Of a stretch of DNA of 8,236 bases, positions 1 through 7,559 are shown piece after piece. The DNA lies in contig DASRLC010000018.1 of the NCBI GenBank assembly GCA_035648655.1, positions 1-8,236 on the forward strand, given 5' to 3'. The translations under genes and the position numbers were made by a program. Below the pieces are notes generated by a model. It worked only from the letters and a program-made list of their open reading frames with translations. It searched no databases and had not been told where the DNA came from. The stretch comes from JADGRB01 sp035648655. GTDB lineage: Bacteria > Myxococcota_A > Polyangia > Fen-1088. Every line of letters starts with the position of its first letter. Within the stretch, counting starts at the first letter, position 1.

Positions 1-1
1 G

Positions 2-1897
<1,896 letters not shown>

Positions 1898-2080
1898 CCC
1901 GCGTGACGGCGGCTCCGCCGCGAGAGCTTCGCAAAGAGCTCGGCGAGGTCGCCGGGCCATTTAATACCCCGGATAGCGCGTAAGGAATTCCCCACTCGGA
2001 TAGAGACTGGGGGAAACCGCCACAGCCCGCTAGGGGTTTACCGGGCAAAGTCAGGCACGTTTCCGCACTATAGGTTGCGG
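1898..2080. other. Intergenic region between rpoD and the YceI-like gene
   Basis: This 183-base gap has no credible ORF. It holds a short AT-richer patch (TTTAATA at 1960-1966) in otherwise GC-rich DNA and TATAGG at 2069-2074 just before the next start. It also has small inverted repeats: CGGCGG/CCGCCG at 1907-1920, TTCCCC/GGGGAA at 1988-1993 and 2010-2015, and GCCCG/CGGGC near 2025-2046. It most likely contains the promoter of the downstream gene array. I could not pair a good -35 with a good -10 at normal spacing, so I do not call a specific promoter. Confidence 0.6.
1907..1920 (+). terminator. Weak hairpin after rpoD, possible terminator
   Basis: A perfect 6-bp inverted repeat, CGGCGG-CT-CCGCCG, lies 10 bases after the rpoD stop. 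In RNA it would fold as 5 bp with a GCUC loop. No T-run follows, so it does not meet the usual intrinsic terminator pattern. In such GC-rich DNA a 6-bp repeat also arises easily by chance. Its position directly behind the stop is the only reason to record it. Confidence 0.2.
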
Positions 2081-2779
2081 ATGAAAGCCTGCGAGGACGC
2101 GCGCAAGAAGCCATTTCTGACCAAAGGAAGAGCGGGCGCCGTCCGGATCGCGCTGGTCGCGGGGACGCTCCTTGCCGCGATGACGCTGCCCGCGAAGGAC
2201 GGATTGACCAGTCCCGCCGGAGGCACCCTGACCCTGGCGCCGGGCGCCTCCCTCGAGCTCGACGGCGATTCGACCCTGCACCACTACAGCGCGAAAGCCC
2301 ACGGCATGTGGGCCAGCGCGGGCCTCGACGCCGGACGCCTGGCGTCGGCCGCGCAGCCTCCCGATCTGGAGGCGCTGATCCGGGGACACTTCATCCGAAC
2401 GTTCCAGCTGATCGTCCCGGTGGCTCAGCTCCGCTCGGGCGAGGACGGCCTCGATAAGAACATGCGCAAAGCCCTCAAGGGCAATCGCTTCAAAGAGATC
2501 CGGTTTCAGATGGACTCGTATGACGTGGCCCCGCCCTCGGGCGGCCCGATCGCGGTGACGCTCCACGGTCGGCTGAGCCTGGCGGGGGTCGAGCGAAAGA
2601 TCGACGTCGGCGCGATCGGCACCCGGGTCAAGGACGGCCTCCAGGTCACCGGCAGCAAGGACCTGCTGATGACCGACTACCAGATCAAACCGCCCACCAT
2701 GATGTTTGGAGCGATCAAGACCAAGAACCTGATCACGGTGAAGTTCAATGCAACCTTACAAAGAGCGAGCCAATCATGA
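2081..2779 (+). CDS. YceI-like exported protein (lipocalin-fold family)
   Basis: A 232-aa protein resembling the YceI family, whose members are secreted or periplasmic beta-barrels that bind isoprenoid-type lipids. The N-terminus is basic (KKPFLTKGR) followed by a hydrophobic stretch (about 21-37), consistent with a Sec signal peptide and possible cleavage after LPA. YceI-like marks are STLHHY at 64-69, LDKNMRKALKGNRFKEIRF at 124-142, the HGRLSLAGVERKIDV strand pair (about 162-176), and a C-terminal LMTDYQIKPPTMMFGAIKT segment (196-214) of the kind that closes YceI barrels. I chose ATG 2081 over the in-frame TTG 2075 because AGG at 2072-2074 is well spaced for it. The stop overlaps the porin start by 4 bases (ATGA), indicating co-expression. 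The ligand cannot be told from sequence. Family assignment is from memory of motifs. Confidence 0.82.
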   Translation: MKACEDARKKPFLTKGRAGAVRIALVAGTLLAAMTLPAKDGLTSPAGGTLTLAPGASLELDGDSTLHHYSAKAHGMWASAGLDAGRLASAAQPPDLEALIRGHFIRTFQLIVPVAQLRSGEDGLDKNMRKALKGNRFKEIRFQMDSYDVAPPSGGPIAVTLHGRLSLAGVERKIDVGAIGTRVKDGLQVTGSKDLLMTDYQIKPPTMMFGAIKTKNLITVKFNATLQRASQS

Positions 2780-4104
2780 CGGTCCGATCGGCGGCGATGG
2801 TTCTGGGAGTCAGCCTGGGGCTGAGCGCAATGTTGGCCCCCGGGGCACGGGCCGAGATCGCGGCGGTCAAGACCCCCGACGCCGAGCTCGACTTCGGCGG
2901 GATGGTGCAGCTGCTCGGGTTCGCCCAGCACCTGGACGATCCCGACAAGAACGACGACCGCGCCTATCTGTTCATGAACCGGGCACGCCTGCGCGTCTCG
3001 GGACGCTATGACGAGGTCACCTTCCATCTCGAGATGGCCCTGGGCGGCGAGGCGGCGATCGTCGCGCAGACCGCCGTGTCGCTGAGCTTGCTGGACTTCG
3101 CCTTCGAGATTCCGCTCTCGCTGTCGGGAAATCGGACGACCTATCTCAAGGTCGGCCAGTTCAAGGTCCCGTACGGCCGCGAACAGCTCACCTACGAGGG
3201 GAACTTTCAGTTCGCCGACCGATCGATCAACAACCTGGGCTTCGTCGTCGGCCGCGACGTCGGCGCCGCGGTGGTCTCGCACCCCGGGATGTTCACCCTG
3301 ATCGGCGGCCTCTTCACCGGCGGCGGGCGCGACGTGCCGGGGAACCACTACCTGCCCGAGAAGCTGGGGATCCCGCTCTTCGTGGCCCGCGCCGGCGTCG
3401 GCAACCTCGACGGCGATCCGTTCTACCTCGAGCAGGACATCCACCACCTGGATGCGCCCATCGATCGAAGTCCGAAAGGCGCGGTCTTCGTCAACGCGCT
3501 CTACACCAAGGACACTTTGATCGGCCACTCGACGGTCCTCAACGTGAAGCTGGCCGACAAATCGCTGCTCCTCGACGCGGACTGGAACCCTTACATCGCC
3601 GAGGCGCCGTTCAGCCAGGGCACCTGGTGGCAGGCCGGCGGCGACGCCGCGGGGCGGCTGTCGCTGCGCCAATTCGATCTGTCCGGCGAGGCCGCCTTCG
3701 ACTTCGGCAAGTACTCGAACGGCTACGGCTCGGTCCAGATGTGGGGCCTCCGGGCGCAGGGGGGTATCGGCTTTCGCTCGTTCGAGGTGGCGGTTCGCTA
3801 CGCTTACCTGGTGCCGGACGCCAACTTCTCGTACATGACGGTCCCTCTGACCGGCTCGGAGCCGATCCAGGAGATCACCACCAGCGCGACCTGGTTCATC
3901 CGGGGGCAGCGGCTCAAGCTGCTGGCCGACCTGCCCATCATCATTCACGACCCGGTCTTCACCGAGGCCGGCGTGGGCAGCTACGCGGCCAGCGATCTCC
4001 CCGATCAGGCGACGGTCCTGGCCACCGCCGGCGTGCCGACCGGCAATACCGTCGCCCGCCAAAACGTGGTCGAAGCACGCCTGATGTTGCAAGCTCAGTT
4101 CTGA
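2776..4104 (+). CDS. Outer-membrane beta-barrel porin, phosphate-selective porin (OprO/OprP)-like
   Basis: A 442-aa predicted outer-membrane channel. A signal peptide is clear: MTVRSA, a hydrophobic core, then ARA at 24-26 with likely cleavage before E27. The mature part has alternating amphipathic strands typical of a barrel. KVGQFKVPYGREQLTYEG (125-142), followed by FADRS and GRDVG, resembles the signature stretch of phosphate-selective porin O/P proteins. The protein ends in phenylalanine (LMLQAQF), the usual terminal signal for barrel assembly by BAM. It overlaps the YceI-like gene by ATGA and has only a weak GAG ribosome site, so translation is probably coupled to that gene. The substrate is unproven: members of this family in other bacteria carry phosphate, pyrophosphate or unknown anions, and no pst or pho gene is seen nearby. 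Confidence 0.8.
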   Translation: MTVRSAAMVLGVSLGLSAMLAPGARAEIAAVKTPDAELDFGGMVQLLGFAQHLDDPDKNDDRAYLFMNRARLRVSGRYDEVTFHLEMALGGEAAIVAQTAVSLSLLDFAFEIPLSLSGNRTTYLKVGQFKVPYGREQLTYEGNFQFADRSINNLGFVVGRDVGAAVVSHPGMFTLIGGLFTGGGRDVPGNHYLPEKLGIPLFVARAGVGNLDGDPFYLEQDIHHLDAPIDRSPKGAVFVNALYTKDTLIGHSTVLNVKLADKSLLLDADWNPYIAEAPFSQGTWWQAGGDAAGRLSLRQFDLSGEAAFDFGKYSNGYGSVQMWGLRAQGGIGFRSFEVAVRYAYLVPDANFSYMTVPLTGSEPIQEITTSATWFIRGQRLKLLADLPIIIHDPVFTEAGVGSYAASDLPDQATVLATAGVPTGNTVARQNVVEARLMLQAQF

Positions 4105-4111
4105 GGCCACC

Positions 4112-4213
4112 ATGACCGTCGCGGGGGGATATGACCGGTTGGTGGGCCGGCCATTTTCCTCGATCGGCGTGCTGCCCGCCCTGGACCTCACGCCAGCGCC
4201 GGTGGCCGGGTGA
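4112..4213 (+). CDS. Possible 33-aa small ORF coupled to the next gene
   Basis: An ATG-started frame of 33 codons begins 7 bases after the porin stop and ends in TGA at 4211-4213. It has a good ribosome site, GAGG at 4103-4106 with a 5-base spacer, which is better than that of either neighbouring frame. Its stop overlaps the GTG start of the next gene by 4 bases (GTGA), the usual arrangement for translational coupling. About 28 of 33 codons end in G or C, in keeping with the surrounding genes. The peptide starts MTVAGGYDRL and has a hydrophobic, proline-containing second half (IGVLPALDLTPAPVAG). I recognise no family. It could be a real small protein, a coupling leader, or the true N-terminus of the 163-aa protein split by a frameshift or sequencing error. 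Confidence 0.35.
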   Translation: MTVAGGYDRLVGRPFSSIGVLPALDLTPAPVAG

Positions 4214-4701
4214 TCGACGAGGGCCATCACGCGGCCTGCGTCGAGGCCTGGCTCACGCGATCGGCGGCGGCCTCGTCGCCCGAAACGTTGCTGCGCCTGT
4301 TCGAGGCGGCGCTGGGCGCGATCTGGCTCCGAACCAAGACCACGCTGGGCGAGGTCACGCTCACCGCGATCGCCGAGCGCGTCCTGCACAACGCCTCCGA
4401 AAAATTCTCTCTCCTTTGGTCGCTCAAGGTCGAGCCGGCGGCCGGCATTCAGTGCCGCGAGCTTCGCGAGCGCATCGGGTCGGTGCCGCCCACCGAGCTC
4501 CTAGGGGCGGTTCGGTTCGTGCTGGTGGAGTTGCTGACCGTTCTCGGCAGCCTGACCGCCGAGATCCTCACCCCCGAGCTGCACGCGGAGCTCTATAACG
4601 TCTCGCTGCCCGGACCGATTCGGGTCGGCCAGGATCTGCCGCGCCAATCGAGCGATTCCGCCGGCGTCGCCAGCGGGGAGAAGAAGTCATGGCGCAAATA
4701 G
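4210..4701 (+). CDS. Unrecognised 163-aa protein preceding the triple KaiC-like ATPase
   Basis: I do not recognise this protein family. The 163-aa frame looks genuine. Composition is balanced, and it has alternating helical segments with regular hydrophobic spacing (ETLLRLFEAALGAIWL at about 25-40, then VTLTAIAERVLHNASEKFSLLW, then a strongly hydrophobic VRFVLVELLTVLGSLTAEIL). The competing frame is Arg/Gly/Ala-rich nonsense. No signal peptide or HTH is visible, so it is probably cytoplasmic. It might be a small all-helical or sensor-like domain, but that is a guess. GTG 4210 is the only ordinary start before the upstream in-frame stop at 4132-4134. It has no strong ribosome site but overlaps the small ORF by GTGA. 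It runs 13 bases into the ATPase gene, implying co-translation and a likely functional partnership with it. Confidence 0.78.
   Translation: MIDEGHHAACVEAWLTRSAAASSPETLLRLFEAALGAIWLRTKTTLGEVTLTAIAERVLHNASEKFSLLWSLKVEPAAGIQCRELRERIGSVPPTELLGAVRFVLVELLTVLGSLTAEILTPELHAELYNVSLPGPIRVGQDLPRQSSDSAGVASGEKKSWRK
4675..4680 (+). promoter_or_regulatory. Ribosome binding site of the KaiC-like ATPase
   Basis: GGGGAG lies 8 bases before ATG 4689, inside the end of the 163-aa coding frame. It fixes the start of the ATPase at 4689 and explains how it can be translated despite the 13-base overlap with the upstream gene. Confidence 0.6.
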
Positions 4702-6839
4702 CCGACATTCCGCGGATCGTGACCGGTGTCCCCAATCTGGACGCGATCTTTGGTGGCGGGTTACCCGAGGGATCGGTGACGGTCGTGAGCGGGCCGCCCG
4801 GATCGGGGAAGACCATCCTGACCCAGCAGATCTCGTTCCACAACGCGTCGGCGCAGCGGCGGGTCCTCGCCTTCGGCACGCTCTCGGAGCCGACGGCCAA
4901 ATCGTTGCGGCATCTCCAGCAGTTCTCGTTCTTCGACCCGAAGAAGCTCGGCGACAGCGTGCAGTTCGTGGACCTCGGCGTCATGCTGCGAACCAAGGGG
5001 CTCGAGGCCGCGATGGGTCTGGTCATGCAGCACCTCAAGAAGGTGAAGCCCAGCATGGTCGTCATCGACAGCTTCAAGGTCTTCGACGATCTGGCGAGCT
5101 CCGGCGAGGAGCGCCGCAAGTTCGACTACGAGCTGGCAATCAACTTGATGGCCTGGCAGACGACCTCGCTGCTGCTCGGCGAATATGGGGCCGCCGACTA
5201 TGAGAAGAACCCGCTGTTCTCGATCGTCGACGGCGTGATGCTCCTGTTTCAGCGCGAGTCTCACGGCGAACAGCAGCGTCTGTTCAAGCTCATCAAGATG
5301 CGCGGAACGGACCACAGCCGCGAAGAGCATCCGTTCCTGATCACGAACCGCGGCCTGGAGATCTTCGCCCCGCGGCTGGCGATCAAGCGGGTGCCAACGC
5401 CGAACGCCCCGCCGTTGCGTTGCAAGACCTTGATCACCAAGCTCGACGAGATTCTGGGACCCGGGATCCCCTGGGGATCGAGCTTGCTCGTCGGTGGCGT
5501 CGCCGGAACCGGCAAGACCGTTCTCTCGCTGGAGTTCATCTACCGCGGTGCCCAGGCCGGCGAAAAAGGGATCCTTTTCTCGTTCGAGGAGACCGACGAA
5601 CGATTGCGCGCCGCCGCGCAGGGCCTGGGATGGGATCTGGGCCGCGAGATCGAGCGCGGGATGATCGAGATCGTCTTCATTCCCCAACCCGACATCCTCC
5701 TCGAAGCCCACCTCTGGATGATCCAAGCGCGTATCGAAGCCCTGAAGGCCAAGCGGGTGGTCATCGATTCGGTCTCGGTCTTCTTGCATAGGTTGAAGGA
5801 CCCGCAGGTCGCCCGGGAGAAGGTCTTTCAGCTGTGCAGCATCGTCCAGAATGCCCAGGCGGTCGGCTTCTTCACCACCGACATTCCCTACGGCTCGCAT
5901 CAAGTCAGCCGCTTCGGGGTCGAAGAGACGGTGGTCGACGGCGTCATCATCCTCAGCTCCACCGAGGAGGGTCTCGAGCGCGAGCGGTACATCGAGGTGT
6001 ACAAGCTCCGAAACACCGCCCACCTCAAGGGGCGCCACAACCTGGTGATCGGAGCGGGCGGCGTCTCGGTCTTCCCGCGCTACGGCCAGGACTTCCGGCA
6101 GGACGCGCCGCCCCCCGCGCTGGAGAGCGCCGTCCGTCTTGGCTCCGGCGTGCCCGGCCTCGACCAGCTCCTGGGCGGGGGCTTCTTGAGACGCAGCGTC
6201 ACCCTGGTCTCGGGCAGCGCGGGCGTCGGCAAGAGCATGCTCGGCCTGCAATTCCTCTTGGAGGGCGCGGCGCAGAAGCAGCCTGGCCTGTACGTCACCC
6301 TCGAGGAAGGGCCCGAACAGATCATGGCCGGCGCGGACGCGCTGAGCTTGCCCCTGCGGGCCGCGGTCGACGCGGGGTTGGTCCAGATTCTGTATGTCTC
6401 TCGGGAGCACCTCCGCGCGGGACAGTTCCTGAGCGTCCTGGGGGATCGCCTGGAAGCGCTGCAGGCCTCCCGGGTCGTGCTCGACGCGGCCACGCAGATG
6501 CTCACGGAGCACATGGCGATCGATGAGCTGCGGCACGTGCTCTACAAGCTGCTGGTTCGCTTCAAGATCCTCGGGATCACCAGCGTCCTCACGCTCGAGG
6601 CGCCGCTCGTCTACTCGACCGAGCGCGTGACCGAGCAGGGCCTTTCGCCCATCGCCGACAACCTCCTCATGCTTCGCTATCAGAATTCGGACGAGCGGCT
6701 GTCGCCAATGCTCACGATCGTCAAGACGCGCGGAAGCGAGCACGATCGGCGAACCCACCCCATCGCCGTGGGCAAGGGGGGCATGCGCATCGAACCGCCG
6801 CGCGGTTCCCCGAAGACCTACGACCCCGCCGCGGCGTAG
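4689..6839 (+). CDS. KaiC-like RecA-superfamily ATPase with three tandem KaiC domains
   Basis: A 716-aa protein built from three KaiC/RAD55-type ATPase domains at about 8-228, 243-463 and 480-704. Each begins with the family's GVPNLDAIFGGGLPEG-type entry, degenerate in domain 2. Walker A motifs are GPPGSGKT (35-42, K41), GVAGTGKT (270-277, K276) and GSAGVGKS (509-516, K515). Walker B aspartates are D127, D360 and D599. The paired catalytic glutamates of KaiC are present in domain 2 (E300-E301) and domain 3 (E539-E540), but domain 1 has S66-E67 (TLSEP). Each domain closes with a KMRGTDH-, KLRNTAH- or KTRGSEH-type motif. Cyanobacterial KaiC has two domains, so three is unusual. No kaiA or kaiB is in the window. 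By analogy it should form an ATP-dependent ring and act as a signalling or scaffold ATPase, but clock function is not implied. It is last in the array, translationally linked to the 163-aa protein. Confidence 0.93.
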   Translation: MAQIADIPRIVTGVPNLDAIFGGGLPEGSVTVVSGPPGSGKTILTQQISFHNASAQRRVLAFGTLSEPTAKSLRHLQQFSFFDPKKLGDSVQFVDLGVMLRTKGLEAAMGLVMQHLKKVKPSMVVIDSFKVFDDLASSGEERRKFDYELAINLMAWQTTSLLLGEYGAADYEKNPLFSIVDGVMLLFQRESHGEQQRLFKLIKMRGTDHSREEHPFLITNRGLEIFAPRLAIKRVPTPNAPPLRCKTLITKLDEILGPGIPWGSSLLVGGVAGTGKTVLSLEFIYRGAQAGEKGILFSFEETDERLRAAAQGLGWDLGREIERGMIEIVFIPQPDILLEAHLWMIQARIEALKAKRVVIDSVSVFLHRLKDPQVAREKVFQLCSIVQNAQAVGFFTTDIPYGSHQVSRFGVEETVVDGVIILSSTEEGLERERYIEVYKLRNTAHLKGRHNLVIGAGGVSVFPRYGQDFRQDAPPPALESAVRLGSGVPGLDQLLGGGFLRRSVTLVSGSAGVGKSMLGLQFLLEGAAQKQPGLYVTLEEGPEQIMAGADALSLPLRAAVDAGLVQILYVSREHLRAGQFLSVLGDRLEALQASRVVLDAATQMLTEHMAIDELRHVLYKLLVRFKILGITSVLTLEAPLVYSTERVTEQGLSPIADNLLMLRYQNSDERLSPMLTIVKTRGSEHDRRTHPIAVGKGGMRIEPPRGSPKTYDPAAA

Positions 6840-6865
6840 GGCCGGCGGCCGCGACCTACGCCGGT

Positions 6866-6894
6866 CTGACGGCCTGCGGGCCACGCGCCGTCAG
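6866..6894. terminator. Inverted repeat between convergent genes, candidate bidirectional terminator
   Basis: CTGACGGC (6866-6873) and GCCGTCAG (6887-6894) form a perfect 8-bp stem around a 13-base loop. It lies between the ATPase stop and the response regulator, and its right arm includes the regulator's stop codon (6891-6893). An alternative 5-bp hairpin, GCGCC/GGCGC (6885-6899), shares that arm. No T-run follows on either strand, so it is not a classic intrinsic terminator. The convergent position fits a shared 3' end or RNA stabiliser. Confidence 0.45.
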
Positions 6895-7559
6895 GGCGCG
6901 GGCTTGCCGGGGGCCAGGATTCCGCACTCGAGGGCGAACCTCACCAGTGCGGATCGGCTGGTGATGCCGAGCTTCTCCATGAGCCGGGCGCGGTAGGTCT
7001 CGATCGACTTGACCCCCAGGCGCAGCTCTTCGGCGATCTGGGCGTTGGTGTAGCCCTCCGCGACGCGCCCCATGACCTCTCGTTCCCGAGGGGTGAGCTG
7101 ACTCTTCCGGTGCCCGTCGACCACCTCCGCCGGCGTCGGCTGCATCGAAGGCTGGGCCAGCCCGAGGCCGACCGAGGTGTCCATGAAGCTGCGGCCCTGG
7201 GCGACCGCGCGAATCGCGGCGAAGAGCTCCGTATCCACCGCGCCCTTCACCACGTAGCCGATCGCCCCCGCATCGGTCGCGGCCCGCAGATAGCCGAGCT
7301 CGTCGTGGACCGTCAACACCAAGATACGGGTCCTGGGACGGACCGCCCTCACGGCGGCGATCGCGGCCAAGCCCCCGCCCCCCGGCATGCTGATGTCCAT
7401 CAGCGCGATGTCCGGCTCGGTCTGCTTGATGCCCACTTCGGCATCCGGTCCGTTGGCCGCCTCGCCGACCACCTCCATGTCGGCCTGGGTGTTGATGAGC
7501 GCGCGCAGCCCCGCCCGCAGGATCCCGTGATCATCCGCGATGAAGATGCGGGTCTTCAT
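6891..7559 (-). CDS. NarL/FixJ-type response regulator with LuxR HTH output
   Basis: A 222-aa DNA-binding response regulator. The receiver domain (about 1-118) has the acidic pair D9-D10, phosphoacceptor D55 (LMDISMPG), the T83 switch residue and the conserved K105. After a linker of about 35 residues, rich in Pro and Gln near 136-143, the LuxR-type HTH begins at LTPREREV (155-162). It continues with NAQIAEELRLGVKSIETYRARLMEKLGI, the expected four-helix arrangement, so it should bind DNA as a dimer when phosphorylated by the adjacent kinase. Its ATG overlaps the kinase stop by 4 bases (ATGA) and has no visible Shine-Dalgarno sequence, so translation probably depends on the kinase gene. It converges on the KaiC-like gene with about 51 bases between stops. 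Target genes cannot be read from the sequence. Confidence 0.95.
   Translation of the reverse strand: MKTRIFIADDHGILRAGLRALINTQADMEVVGEAANGPDAEVGIKQTEPDIALMDISMPGGGGLAAIAAVRAVRPRTRILVLTVHDELGYLRAATDAGAIGYVVKGAVDTELFAAIRAVAQGRSFMDTSVGLGLAQPSMQPTPAEVVDGHRKSQLTPREREVMGRVAEGYTNAQIAEELRLGVKSIETYRARLMEKLGITSRSALVRFALECGILAPGKPAP

Noticed and set aside
2054..2066. Sigma-54-like element (GGCACG then GC)
   Set aside because: The GG and GC are separated by 9 bases rather than the strictly required 10, and transcription would start almost on the ATG at 2081.
2075..2080. TTG 2075 as start of the YceI-like gene
   Set aside because: It adds only two residues and would overlap the ribosome-site spacing. 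ATG 2081 has AGG at a normal distance.
2677..4389. 570-aa reading frame antisense to the porin
   Set aside because: Same GC-driven effect. The product is Arg/Glu/Gly-rich and low in structure, while the plus strand has a signal peptide and barrel features.
4131..4598. 155-aa plus-strand frame starting at ATG 4131 after GGGGGG
   Set aside because: The start signal looks good, but the product is an Arg/Gly/Ala/Pro-rich out-of-frame reading of the 163-aa gene, whose own frame has natural hydrophobic periodicity.
4689..6839. A circadian clock locus
   Set aside because: Only the KaiC-like ATPase is present. There is no KaiA or KaiB, the domain number is three, and the kinase is not SasA-type. 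KaiC-family proteins have many non-clock roles.
4761..6884. 707-aa reading frame antisense to the KaiC-like gene
   Set aside because: Mirror of a gene with three Walker A motifs. No recognisable motif of its own.
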